DNA from: a virus
Strand: one strand, 5' to 3'
DNA length: 44,493 nt
Virus record (IMG/VR): IMGVR_UViG_3300042556_001144
Location: 1 to 44,493 of that record
Shown one piece after another: positions 1 through 6,364 of this stretch. Under the pieces are notes generated by a model. The model was not told where the DNA came from. It ran no database searches and saw only the letters and a list, made by a program, of their open reading frames with translations. The position numbers and the translations under genes were made by a program. Each line of letters opens with the position of its first letter. The first letter of the stretch is position 1.

Positions 1-2
1 AT

Positions 3-923
3 CCCACGGCACAGTGTCCGACGTGGCGTGGATGCTTGGAGCAGTGGAGCGGTGGGGACGAGAAGTGGGTAAAGCTGCTGCAGAGGGCCATGGGGGCCAT
101 GCTGATGCCGGGTAGGAGGTGGCAGAGGTGGCTGCTGATGCAGGGCAGGGTGAGGGGCGGTAAGGGCACGATCATGCGGGTCGTGAAGAATCTGGTGGGG
201 GATGGGTTTAGGGGATTGAGCATGGCCCAGCTGGCTAGCCAGTTTGGGTTATGGGGCGCTGAGGCAGCTAGGGTGCTGAGCGTAAGTGAATTTGGGGCGC
301 TGAATAGCAGGGAAAGTGAATTGGCGGTGGCGTCACTGAAAAACATTGTGGGTGGGGATCCGGTAAGCATTGATCGGAAGTACATGGAGCCCATCAGGGA
401 TGTGGTGTTGCCGGGGTTCTTGGTGGTTCAGAGCAATGAGATCCCCAAGTTGCCCAATAGGGGGCAGGGTTTGGCGAGCAAGATGCTGGTTTTGCCCTTC
501 TCGAACAGCTTCTTGGGTAGGGAAGACCTGCAGTTGGGCGAGAAGTTGGCTCAGGAGACGGCTGGCATTGCTGCTTGGGCGCTGGAAGGGGCCAAGGAAC
601 TGCTGGAGACGACCGATTCGAGCTCGCTGTGGCCGGTTCCGACGGCTGCGGAGGAGGTTGTGGGTCGGTTCCAGTCGTTGAATAACCCGGTGCAGGACTT
701 CTTGGAGGCCCATTTCGTGGAGAACGAGACGGGCTTCGTGAGCACGACCAACATTTGGGGTCTGTGGCGCACGTGGAAGGTGAAGGTTGGGTACCGGGAG
801 GAGCTGAGCCAGGCCCAGTTGGTGCATAGGGTTGTGGAAGAGGGCGCTTGGAAGCTTACAAGGGCCAGATTGGGTGAGGAGAGGATCCGGGGGGTCAGGG
901 GTCTGGCCGTAAGGTCCGAATAG
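3..923 (+). CDS. P4-family/D5-like DNA helicase (primase C-terminal half), 5' truncated by window edge
   Basis: This is the motor part of a phage primase-helicase that unwinds DNA at the replication fork. The reading frame is open back to base 3, so the N-terminus lies outside the window; a TTG at 36 is only an internal codon. Seen: a Walker A-like loop, QGRVRGGKGTIM, about 45 residues in. Downstream are GDPVSIDRKYMEP, then VVQSNEIPKLPNRGQGLASKMLVLPF, which matches the sensor/arginine block of P4 alpha-type helicases. The C-terminal part (after VGRFQSLNNPVQDF) resembles the winged-helix tail of the family. The sense strand is very G-rich (line 61-120: 27 G, 10 C), unlike the C-rich genes that follow. 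The putative iterons begin right after the stop codon, which fits an origin-binding helicase. The helicase family is well supported; whether a primase domain lies upstream is inferred. Confidence 0.88.
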   Translation, partial: PTAQCPTWRGCLEQWSGGDEKWVKLLQRAMGAMLMPGRRWQRWLLMQGRVRGGKGTIMRVVKNLVGDGFRGLSMAQLASQFGLWGAEAARVLSVSEFGALNSRESELAVASLKNIVGGDPVSIDRKYMEPIRDVVLPGFLVVQSNEIPKLPNRGQGLASKMLVLPFSNSFLGREDLQLGEKLAQETAGIAAWALEGAKELLETTDSSSLWPVPTAAEEVVGRFQSLNNPVQDFLEAHFVENETGFVSTTNIWGLWRTWKVKVGYREELSQAQLVHRVVEEGAWKLTRARLGEERIRGVRGLAVRSE

Positions 924-926
924 GTA

Positions 927-982
927 GTTATCGGGGGTGAGATTTGGGTGTTATCGGTCGCGTTATTGGACTATGTTATTGG
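927..982 (+). repeat. Four direct GTTATYGG repeats (putative iterons)
   Basis: GTTAT(C/T)GG occurs at 927-934, 950-957, 962-969 and 975-982, all in the same orientation, directly after the helicase stop codon. Spacings are 23, 12 and 13 bp. I do not see this octamer clustered elsewhere in the window. P4-type alpha helicases bind iterons at their origins, so an initiator-binding array is the natural reading, but that is inference. Confidence 0.6.
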
Positions 983-991
983 GACGTGGTG

Positions 992-1012
992 GCGATATTG
1001 GGGGAATATCGC
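992..1012. repeat. Perfect 8-bp palindrome GCGATATT-GGGGG-AATATCGC
   Basis: Two perfect inverted 8-bp arms flank a GGGGG spacer, between the two iteron families. It could be a protein-binding operator or a cruciform or strand-opening element of the origin. There is no T-tract behind it, so it is not a terminator. Confidence 0.6.
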
Positions 1013-1020
1013 GGGTGGGC

Positions 1021-1193
1021 GACCACACCTGACCACGTCCCGACCACATGAGGTGGTCTAGGTTAAGTGCTTGTCTTTCCTTTACTTATCTCTTCTCTGA
1101 CCACTAAGACCAGGGAAATAGAAAAACTAGTAAGTGATGGGGCTATAGGTTTCTGGTTTATCCGGGGGTGTGGTCAGTGTGGTCGGGGTGGTC
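1021..1193. repeat. GACCAC/GTGGTC iteron cluster flanking an AT-rich stretch
   Basis: GACCAC occurs at 1021, 1031, 1042 and 1099. Its complement GTGGTC occurs at 1053, 1170, 1179 and 1188. The last three are spaced exactly 9 bp apart, and 1042 and 1053 form an inverted pair. Between the left and right groups (about 1060-1165) the DNA becomes AT-rich, as in an unwinding element. Together with the repeats at 927-982 this looks like a replication origin or a dense operator. Confidence 0.6.
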
Positions 1194-1260
1194 ATGTGGA
1201 ATTTACGAGGAAATTTTGGGAGGGGGATGCTCTTTCTTTTCCACTACGGCCTACGGCCTA

Positions 1261-1293
1261 GGGGGGCATGGCCCCCCGGTGGCTGGCGCCACC
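1261..1293 (+). promoter_or_regulatory. Two adjacent GC hairpins
   Basis: GGGGGGC-ATG-GCCCCCC (1261-1277) abuts GGTGGC-TGGC-GCCACC (1278-1293). Both are perfect stems with 3-4 nt loops and stack end to end. No T-run follows, so a simple terminator is unlikely. They sit at the start of the leader of the gene at 1407. Confidence 0.55.
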
Positions 1294-1301
1294 TTGGCTC
1301 G

Positions 1302-1334
1302 CAGGCTCGCCCAGATAAAAAGGGGATGGGGCTG
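1302..1334 (+). promoter_or_regulatory. Leader element with A5-GGGG (copy 1 of 3)
   Basis: AAAAAGGGGATGGGGCTG (1317-1334) can fold with CAGGCTCGCCC upstream into a hairpin whose loop is A-rich. Similar A5-7/G4-5 elements lie at 1785 and 2786, each 86-94 nt before a start codon. Role unknown. Confidence 0.4.
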
Positions 1335-1349
1335 AAGGAGATGACAGCA

Positions 1350-1404
1350 GTTGGTGGAAGGTCCACCGACTGTGTGTCAAACACATGTTGCTTAGGAGGC
1401 AACA
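1350..1404 (+). promoter_or_regulatory. Three consecutive hairpins, the last displaying the Shine-Dalgarno in its loop
   Basis: Stem GTTGGTGGA/TCCACCGAC (1350-1370, one G.U) is followed by TGTGT-CAA-ACACA (1373-1385) and TGTTGC-TTAGGAG-GCAACA (1386-1404). The ribosome site AGGAGG at 1394-1399 is mostly in the last loop, with its final G in the stem, 7 nt before the ATG at 1407. This is a structured leader likely to control or protect translation. Confidence 0.5.
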
Positions 1405-1406
1405 CA

Positions 1407-1697
1407 ATGGCTGGTATGACCGCTGCTGCTCTCAAGGCGTCTGATCCCTCTCGCACTATGGACGTGTCCGTGGTTCGGGACGACGGGGACAAGGGCATCT
1501 TCCGCTTCCAGATGGTCGCAGAAGACGGCACCCGAGGCACACCGTGGCTCGAGTCCGTGAAGATCCTCGACCGCATCGAACTCGAGCACGAGATCGACGG
1601 CAACATCGTGGCCGAAACCCACATCTTGTGCGAAATGAAGCGGAAGAACAAGACTTCCGGTTCGCTCGAGACCGTGCAGAAGTGGATGTGCATCTGA
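1407..1697 (+). CDS. Small protein of unknown function (96 aa)
   Basis: I do not recognise the family. The protein starts MAGMTAAALKASDPSRTMDV and carries mixed charge, with a basic KRKNK stretch near the end. It has no membrane segment and only two cysteines near the C-terminus. The ATG at 1407 is chosen because a strong AGGAGG lies 7 nt upstream; the frame stays open to 1170 but the extension would run through the leader hairpins. It is the first gene after the putative origin, is monocistronic, and is followed at once by a terminator. This suggests high early expression of an abundant small protein, perhaps a takeover or DNA-binding factor. That role is inference only. Confidence 0.75.
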   Translation: MAGMTAAALKASDPSRTMDVSVVRDDGDKGIFRFQMVAEDGTRGTPWLESVKILDRIELEHEIDGNIVAETHILCEMKRKNKTSGSLETVQKWMCI

Positions 1698-1702
1698 CCT
1701 CG

Positions 1703-1739
1703 GGGAGTCAGGCTTAACCGCCTGGCTCCCTATTTCTTT
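1703..1739 (+). terminator. Rho-independent terminator
   Basis: Stem GGGAGTCAGGC/GCCTGGCTCCC (11 bp with one G.T) has a TTAACC loop and is followed by TATTTCTTT. It lies 6 nt after the stop of the 96-aa gene. Confidence 0.85.
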
Positions 1740-1784
1740 CACTTGCTGGTTCTGGTGTGAGTGACGCACGCCACTACCTCGCAG

Positions 1785-1800
1785 AAAAAGGGGAGAAGGC
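1785..1800 (+). promoter_or_regulatory. Leader element with A5-GGGG (copy 2 of 3)
   Basis: AAAAAGGGGAGAAGGC lies 92 nt before the ATG at 1881 and resembles the elements at 1317 and 2786. Flanking GCC/GGC and CCTC/GGGG can form a short hairpin with an A-rich loop. The rest of 1740-1880 shows nothing coding. Confidence 0.35.
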
Positions 1801-1880
1801 AGGGAAGGAATGGCTGCTGGGATGGGGTAACGCATCCTATCCCCCCACATCTCACACACCTCCAACGCAGGAGATACCAC

Positions 1881-2258
1881 ATGTCGCACTACCAAGATGC
1901 TCTGTATCAGTCGCTCATCGGCATCCGTACGGCACTCTCAATGCTGCTGTATGTGCCAGAGAACGCAGGCATCATGCGCAATGGAACCTTCAGCCACGAT
2001 GCTGGCGGTGTCATGGATCACATGGCCTCGCTCATCGACGCACTCGCCCCCGAGCACGAGGCCCTCGCCGAACCCTCCTGGCCCAAGCCTCAGCCCCCAA
2101 TCCGACTCGACCGAGCCAAGTGCCCACACTGCGGAGGCTCCATGCTCGGCGATGGATATACCACCGTCATGCACTGCGAACGCGTGGACATCTCCTCCGT
2201 GTGCGCTGAACCCGACTCGGCCCACATCTTCTGTGACCCCAACACCCCCAACGACTGA
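1881..2258 (+). CDS. Unknown protein with a CxxC knuckle (125 aa)
   Basis: The function is unknown. The N-terminal half is helical and hydrophobic without a clear membrane segment. Around residue 80 is KCPHCGGSML, a zinc-knuckle-like pair, with further cysteines in MHCERV, SSVCAE and IFCDP that could complete a metal site. This resembles small zinc-ribbon proteins found in phage early regions. The ATG at 1881 has GCAGGAG about 8 nt upstream. It begins a short operon with the genes at 2269 and 2406, with 10 nt to the next gene. Confidence 0.7.
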   Translation: MSHYQDALYQSLIGIRTALSMLLYVPENAGIMRNGTFSHDAGGVMDHMASLIDALAPEHEALAEPSWPKPQPPIRLDRAKCPHCGGSMLGDGYTTVMHCERVDISSVCAEPDSAHIFCDPNTPND

Positions 2259-2268
2259 AAGGAACCCC

Positions 2269-2406
2269 ATGACTCCCATCGAATTCGCTCTCTGCTTCAC
2301 GCTCCTGGCACTCATGTGTGCCGTCGTCATCTCGCCCATCCTCATCCCCTCTGACCCCAAGGAACGCCGCAAGATGGGCGTCCGCCTCCCCGGAGACAAC
2401 GACTAA
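2269..2406 (+). CDS. Small single-pass membrane protein (45 aa)
   Basis: The sequence is a hydrophobic helix (FALCFTLLALMCAVVISPIL, residues about 6-25) followed by a charged tail, DPKERRKMGVRLPGDND. This predicts one inner-membrane segment. AAAGGAA lies just upstream of the ATG. The stop codon TAA overlaps the next ATG in TAATG, implying coupled translation. Its position in the early operon suggests a host-membrane-directed protein, for example for superinfection exclusion or a small regulator. It is far from the lysis region, so it is not obviously a holin. Confidence 0.65.
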   Translation: MTPIEFALCFTLLALMCAVVISPILIPSDPKERRKMGVRLPGDND

Positions 2407-2684
2407 TGCCCGCACTACGCCCAGCACAACCTGGTCCCAACACCTTCTTCTTCGCAGACTACCGTCCTGCTTGGGGTGACAACTTCAACCAGATCGAGTA
2501 CACCGCCCACCTCACCTTCGACAAGGACCCCGAGGGCAAGGACTTCATCACCATCGACGCCATCACCTGCGACGCCGGCTTCGACCTAGACAACCTGCTC
2601 GACGACGAAGAGATCTCCCCCGAGATGTTCTCCGCAGTGTTCGACTACGCCGCCTCCCTCTTCATCCCTGATGACGACGCATGA
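2406..2684 (+). CDS. Acidic protein of unknown function (92 aa)
   Basis: The protein is not recognised. It is strongly acidic, especially after residue 35 (for example DLDNLLDDEEISPEM and a final PDDDA), and rich in Phe/Tyr. It has no membrane segment or known motif. Small, highly acidic phage early proteins are often DNA mimics or inhibitors of host enzymes, but nothing here proves that. Translation is coupled to the membrane protein through TAATG, and a very strong hairpin terminator follows. Confidence 0.7.
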   Translation: MPALRPAQPGPNTFFFADYRPAWGDNFNQIEYTAHLTFDKDPEGKDFITIDAITCDAGFDLDNLLDDEEISPEMFSAVFDYAASLFIPDDDA

Positions 2685-2699
2685 CTCCTGTGTCACTAG

Positions 2700-2760
2700 C
2701 CCCGCGGCGGGGGTGGGGCCTGCGGCCCCCCGCCGCGGGGGATTGTGATTTATTTATTTC
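2700..2760 (+). terminator. Strong rho-independent terminator
   Basis: The outer stem is CCCCGCGGCG/CGCCGCGGGG (2700-2709/2731-2740) and the inner stem GGGGCC-TGC-GGCCCC. It is followed by an AT-rich tail, ATTGTGATTTATTTATTTC. It ends the 1881-2684 operon. Confidence 0.85.
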
Positions 2761-2772
2761 TTCAGCCTTTAC

Positions 2773-2803
2773 GCTCCTCTCCCACAAAAAAAGGGGGAGG
2801 GGC
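2773..2803 (+). promoter_or_regulatory. Leader hairpin with A7 loop (copy 3 of 3)
   Basis: GCTCCTCTCCC pairs with GGGGGAGGGGC over 11 bp (two G.T pairs) around an ACAAAAAAA loop. It lies 94 nt before the ATG at 2886 and is the best-formed member of the A-rich/G4 leader family. Downstream, GTGTGC-GGTT-GCACAC forms a second small hairpin, then an unstructured pyrimidine-rich stretch leads to the ribosome site. Confidence 0.5.
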
Positions 2804-2885
2804 TGGGATGTGTGGCAGCCGCGTGTGCGGTTGCACACCTTGTTTCATTTCATTTCAATCTCTCTTCTACGAAAGGTAACTCGCC

Positions 2886-3404
2886 ATGATTATGACTGAA
2901 ATCCAGGACTCGACGCTCATCAAGCCCGGTACTTACGCTGCCACGCTGCAGAAGGTGCAGATCCGTCCGTCCAAGTCCAAGCCCGGACAGAACAACCTCA
3001 ACTTGACGCTCGCCGTTGTGCTCGACGACGGACGCGTGATGTTCGCCTGGGACACGCTCCCCGAGCCCACGCCGGCCATCGCTTGGCGCTACCTGCAGTA
3101 CATGAAGGCGCTCAACCTCAACCTGCCGTCGGACTTCAACGTCACGCCGGACTCGTTCAAGGACAAGCTCGTCGAGGTGCTCAACAATGACATCGTCTTC
3201 GGTGTCGACATCGGAGTCGAGCAGCAGAAGGGTTACGCTCCACGCAACAAGGTCAGCAAGGTCATGCCGCTGAACGACGTGGACTTCCAGTCTGTCCTCA
3301 AGGCTCAGCGTCACGACACCGACACTGACGCCCCGGCTCAGCCCTCTCGCTTCAGCTCCACGGGTGAGCAGTCGCACCCCTCGGAGTCCGCTCAGACCGT
3401 CTGA
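2886..3404 (+). CDS. DUF669-like putative ssDNA-binding protein (172 aa)
   Basis: It probably coats single-stranded DNA in replication or recombination. The pattern LIKPGTYAATLQKVQIRPSK near residue 10 followed by NLNLTLAVVLDDGRVMF fits the beta-rich, OB-like DUF669 proteins of phages. Mid-protein is an AWRYLQYMKALNL helix, and the C-terminus (from about 145) is a disordered, Ser/Pro-rich tail as in many SSBs. Start: ACGAAAGG lies 8-9 nt before the ATG; a second ATG two codons on is possible. It has its own leader between two terminators, so it is monocistronic and likely abundant. The gene at 16537 is a second candidate with the same ACGAAAGG leader ending. The family assignment is tentative. 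Confidence 0.6.
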   Translation: MIMTEIQDSTLIKPGTYAATLQKVQIRPSKSKPGQNNLNLTLAVVLDDGRVMFAWDTLPEPTPAIAWRYLQYMKALNLNLPSDFNVTPDSFKDKLVEVLNNDIVFGVDIGVEQQKGYAPRNKVSKVMPLNDVDFQSVLKAQRHDTDTDAPAQPSRFSSTGEQSHPSESAQTV

Positions 3405-3436
3405 CCCCCACTCACTTCGTCATACCAGCCGCGTGT

Positions 3437-3485
3437 CCCCCCACCTACCTGTTCAGTAGGTGGGGGGCATGCTTTCTCATTTCAA
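3437..3485 (+). terminator. Rho-independent terminator with perfect 12-bp stem
   Basis: CCCCCCACCTAC (3437-3448) and GTAGGTGGGGGG (3456-3467) enclose a CTGTTCA loop, followed by CATGCTTTCTCATTTC. It closes the DUF669-like gene and lies 35 nt before the next start codon. Confidence 0.85.
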
Positions 3486-3501
3486 TCTGGAGCAAAACGC
3501 A

Positions 3502-4056
3502 ATGTTTGTCTACCGCCTCAACGACATCCGCGAGTCCGACATCCGTTTCAACACGCTCTCACTTGGTAACATCCCCATCAAGATCGAGAACGGTCGACTG
3601 GAACTCGTCGACCCCAACCCCAACGCACCACGCCTCGACCCCGACTTCTGCGACACACCCAACTTCTCGCTTCGTGTGTGTGACAACGAACACGCAGAAC
3701 TCCTGCGTTCACGCAACAACAAGACTCGACTGCAAGCCGACGCATTCCTTGAACTCAAGCTCGGACGCAAGGACTCCGCCCCCTTCATCTCTCGCGAAGA
3801 CCTGTTCGCACGCACCATCGCCGCGTTCTTCGGCATGTTCAACCAGTCGGAGATCTCAGCAGGTGCACTCCCCCCACGTATCCGCGATCGCAACGCCAAT
3901 CCGTTCCTCCCCACCTCCGGCGACCCTGATTTCCGTCGCGCATCCGGCAAGTATCGCCGTGTGCGCCGTCTCGATAGCGACCGTCGTCTCGGTGACGACG
4001 CGTCCTGGTTCACCGTCCATCACTTCGCACCCTCCAACAGGAGCACTGCTCGATGA
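3502..4056 (+). CDS. Unknown protein in the AAA+/VWA operon (184 aa)
   Basis: I do not recognise the family. The N-terminus is mixed beta (FVYRLNDIRESDIRFNTLSL). Around residues 85-125 is a region with LELKLGRKDSAPFISREDLF, and the last 60 residues are Arg-rich (YRRVRRLDSDRRLGDDASWF), suggesting contact with nucleic acid or an acidic partner. The ATG at 3502 is chosen for TCTGGAGC about 8 nt upstream; an in-frame upstream start lies within the terminator. It is the first gene of an operon running to at least 8481 (ATGA overlap with the next). One copy of the dispersed TCCCCCCACG motif lies inside it at 3869. Confidence 0.75.
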   Translation: MFVYRLNDIRESDIRFNTLSLGNIPIKIENGRLELVDPNPNAPRLDPDFCDTPNFSLRVCDNEHAELLRSRNNKTRLQADAFLELKLGRKDSAPFISREDLFARTIAAFFGMFNQSEISAGALPPRIRDRNANPFLPTSGDPDFRRASGKYRRVRRLDSDRRLGDDASWFTVHHFAPSNRSTAR

Positions 4057-4604
4057 AACCCATCTTCTCCATCACCATGGTCTTTGGTACCGGTGATGAC
4101 GCCCTCCTCTCCGTCCTCCGCACCCGTCCATTCTCCGCTGGCTCACCCGACAAGAAGCTCGTGATGTTGGAGCGAGTCGAGTCCTCAGACATGGAGGCCT
4201 ACGTACAGACCCCCGTCAACGGACGCAAGGGAACCTACGCCGTGATGTACACGCAGTCCTCCCCCGACCACTCCATCCCCGACGCATTCTGGAACGCGTT
4301 CTGGGGTGCCATCTCACGCAACCTCCAATTCCAAGCCGTCTGCCGCAACGCCACCATCCTCAAGGACCAGGAGCAGATCCCCTCACCATCCCTCGCAGCC
4401 GGCAAGGACGCAGTCATCGCCGCACTCAACGCCGGCATGGACTTCGATCGCATCATCATCAACGACAAGCTCGCCCCCTCTTCCTTCCTCACCCTGGCCA
4501 ACAAGGCCAAGCACAACTCCGTCTCCTCCTCCACCTACGACCCGTTCTACAAGGACTCGGACATCCCCGACGACATCGACCGCCACGAGAAGGGCTACAA
4601 CTAA
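4053..4604 (+). CDS. Unknown protein (183 aa)
   Basis: There is no recognised family. The N-terminus FSITMVFGTGDDALLSVL and a central MDFDRIIINDKLAPSS segment suggest an alpha/beta fold. The C-terminal 25 residues are polar and acidic (YDPFYKDSDIPDDIDRHEKG). The start codon overlaps the previous stop (ATGA) and its own stop overlaps the next start (TAATG), so the proteins at 3502, 4053 and 4604 are probably made in fixed proportion. They always precede the AAA+/VWA pair here and are candidate partners or substrates of it. Confidence 0.75.
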   Translation: MKPIFSITMVFGTGDDALLSVLRTRPFSAGSPDKKLVMLERVESSDMEAYVQTPVNGRKGTYAVMYTQSSPDHSIPDAFWNAFWGAISRNLQFQAVCRNATILKDQEQIPSPSLAAGKDAVIAALNAGMDFDRIIINDKLAPSSFLTLANKAKHNSVSSSTYDPFYKDSDIPDDIDRHEKGYN

Positions 4605-5128
4605 TGACCACCATCACCCAATACAACCTGGACAACCCACCCGTGGGCCTCGCGCCCATCAGCCTGGCCTGCAACTTTGACGCACCACTTCTCAGCAAGG
4701 AGATCCGCTCTCGCTTCTCTGCACTCGCCAATCTGCGCACCACCCTGCTCCTCGGCACCGATGTCTACGAGGAGATTGAGTTCGATTCCAAGGCACCCAT
4801 CATCACCAACAAGCGCATGCTCGAGTACGCAGGCGTCAAGCTCCGAGCACCAGTCGACGTCCCAACGCACGACATCAACGCACACCTCACCTTCCTCATC
4901 AACTGCCTCGCCGCACTCAACGTCTACCTCACCAACACCAACCACCTCAACGACATCGACCTCTACATCCTCCTCTTCCACGAAGTCCTGGAAGAGGAGA
5001 TCCCCTTCCTGCCCCCATCCGTGGGCGTCTGCGAACTCATCGACATGAACTACAACCGTGCTCCGGCCGACCCCGTCGTCGACCGTGACTCCACCCTGCC
5101 GCAACCCCCATCAGGACCCATCTTCTAA
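4604..5128 (+). CDS. Unknown acidic protein (174 aa)
   Basis: The function is unknown. It is a helical, leucine-rich protein (FSALANLRTTLLLG near residue 38; LTFLINCLAALNVYL near 102), acidic overall, ending in a Pro-rich tail. The hydrophobic stretches are too interrupted for confident membrane helices. It is translationally coupled to its neighbours: TAATG at the start, and two bases separate its stop from the next ATG. It lies in the AAA+/VWA operon. Confidence 0.75.
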   Translation: MTTITQYNLDNPPVGLAPISLACNFDAPLLSKEIRSRFSALANLRTTLLLGTDVYEEIEFDSKAPIITNKRMLEYAGVKLRAPVDVPTHDINAHLTFLINCLAALNVYLTNTNHLNDIDLYILLFHEVLEEEIPFLPPSVGVCELIDMNYNRAPADPVVDRDSTLPQPPSGPIF

Positions 5129-5130
5129 CC

Positions 5131-5331
5131 ATGGTCATGCCCAACCCCACCTCCACCGACCTCGAGACGCGTCTCTCCAATCTCGAGAAGGCATTTCTCA
5201 CCCTTGTCAACGTGGTCAAGCTCGACCACGAATCGCAGAAACTCTTCGACCAGAAGATGGACCTCATCAACGCCAAGGTGGACGCACTCGCCGCGTTCAT
5301 CAAGCTCGCACCCACCACCAAGGAGGACTGA
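5131..5331 (+). CDS. Small coiled-coil protein (66 aa)
   Basis: A continuous heptad pattern covers most of the protein (LETRLSNLEKAFLTLVNVV, then KLFDQKMDLINAKVDALAAF), predicting a helical oligomer. It could be an oligomerisation or adaptor subunit for the ATPase encoded immediately downstream, whose start lies 1 nt after this stop. The start is the ATG at 5131, with a second ATG two codons later. No enzymatic motif. Confidence 0.7.
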   Translation: MVMPNPTSTDLETRLSNLEKAFLTLVNVVKLDHESQKLFDQKMDLINAKVDALAAFIKLAPTTKED

Positions 5332-5332
5332 C

Positions 5333-6364
5333 ATGTCATCGTTCAACATCTCGCCCGCTGCTCTCGCTGCCCTGCGTGCACGCGTCAACGCCATCAAGCC
5401 CGTCACCCCAGCCCCGTCCGCACGCCTCACCTCACCGGACCCCATGCCACCCGAAACCCACAAGCCCGCACACGATGACGGTCTGTTTGCCGCATCCCCC
5501 CACGGTCTGTCCGTCCCGGGCAACACGCCCGCAACTCCGACCGAACGCATCGACCTGGAGATCGACGCCAACCTCTCCACCTATCTCCACGCCATCGCCG
5601 CTGACCCGCAGATCCACAACGTCCGACTCATCGGTCCGACCGGCTGCGGCAAGACCTCCATCGGCCAGTGGCTGGCCCAGGAGACCCGTCGTCCCTCGCT
5701 CATCATGGACTGCGCCGTGATCCGTGAGCCGCGCGACTGGTTCGGCTATCGCACCATCGTCAACTCCCAGATCACGTGGGTCGACTCGACCTTCGTCCGC
5801 ACTGTCGAGGCAGGCAACGCCATCATCGTGCTCGACGAACTCAACCGTGCCCCAGCCTCCGTGCTCAACGGTCTCTTCGGCCTGCTCGATCATCGTCGTG
5901 AGTGCCACGTCGAGGAGCGCGGTCGTCCCGTGCGCGTCGGACCCAACACCATCTTCATGGCCACGACCAACGTCGGTGCCAAGTACGTCGGCGCATCCCC
6001 CATCGACTCCGCCATCCGCAACCGCTTCGCTCGCGTGATCGAAGTCTCCTACCTCAACCCCACCGAAGAGGCCAACCTCCTCACTCGCCGCACCAACCTG
6101 CCCCTTGCCCAGGCCTCAGCCCTGTGCGAAGTCGCAGCCACCACCCGTTCCAAGACCTCAGCCATCGAGGCCTTCTCCACGCGTGAACTTCTCGCCATCG
6201 CCTACGACTTGCACCGCTTCGGTGAGCAGTCTCTGCGCTACACCATGCTCTCCAAGGTCGAAGACCCTGCCCAGCGTGCAGCACTCGCCACTCTCCTCAC
6301 CGGCAAGTTCCCCTCCATCATGGGCACTGTCACCTCCACCACCACCAACACGGAGCCCTTCTGA
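5333..6364 (+). CDS. MoxR/CobS-like AAA+ ATPase (343 aa)
   Basis: This is an ATP-driven ring protein that probably remodels a protein complex with the VWA protein next to it. A Pro-rich, likely disordered N-terminus (residues 1-75) precedes the AAA+ core: Walker A GPTGCGKTS at about 101-109, Walker B IIVLDELNRA at about 163-172, sensor 1 ATTNVG near 208, and an arginine-finger-like AIRNRFARV near 227. The LDELNRA form of Walker B and the length are typical of MoxR/CobS ATPases. AAGGAGGA lies about 6-8 nt before the ATG at 5333. The stop overlaps the VWA gene's ATG (TGATG). Phage AAA+/VWA pairs are known from N4-like viruses, but their target is not established. It is not good evidence for cobalamin synthesis, because no other cob genes are present. 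Confidence 0.9.
   Translation: MSSFNISPAALAALRARVNAIKPVTPAPSARLTSPDPMPPETHKPAHDDGLFAASPHGLSVPGNTPATPTERIDLEIDANLSTYLHAIAADPQIHNVRLIGPTGCGKTSIGQWLAQETRRPSLIMDCAVIREPRDWFGYRTIVNSQITWVDSTFVRTVEAGNAIIVLDELNRAPASVLNGLFGLLDHRRECHVEERGRPVRVGPNTIFMATTNVGAKYVGASPIDSAIRNRFARVIEVSYLNPTEEANLLTRRTNLPLAQASALCEVAATTRSKTSAIEAFSTRELLAIAYDLHRFGEQSLRYTMLSKVEDPAQRAALATLLTGKFPSIMGTVTSTTTNTEPF

Larger units (their letters stand above)
924..1250. other. Candidate origin of replication
   Basis: This non-coding stretch follows the helicase gene. It holds two iteron families, a perfect palindrome and an AT-rich core. It also marks an abrupt change of strand composition: + strand G-rich to its left, strongly C-rich to its right (4861-4920 has 29 C and 6 G), although genes on both sides are read from the + strand. 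Such a skew switch is classically seen at origins. No promoter with convincing -35/-10 boxes was found. A 64-codon frame at 1067-1261 has no ribosome site and is not called. Confidence 0.5.

Noticed and set aside
1067-1261. 64-codon frame in the candidate origin
   Set aside because: No ribosome site, overlaps the repeat array, and its residues follow the repeats.
1170-1406. Upstream extension of the 96-aa gene
   Set aside because: The extension lies over several hairpins and the in-frame ATG at 1407 has AGGAGG at ideal distance.
2681-2899. 72-codon frame overlapping the acidic gene's stop by ATGA
   Set aside because: It translates straight through the strong terminator at 2700-2740 and the leader hairpins, and ends inside the next gene; composition is that of non-coding leader.
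4306-4680. Ser/Pro/Thr-rich frames on the + strand such as this one, and others between 3.5 and 11.8 kb
   Set aside because: These are out-of-frame readings of C-rich genes; their low-complexity composition reflects the codon bias of the real genes.
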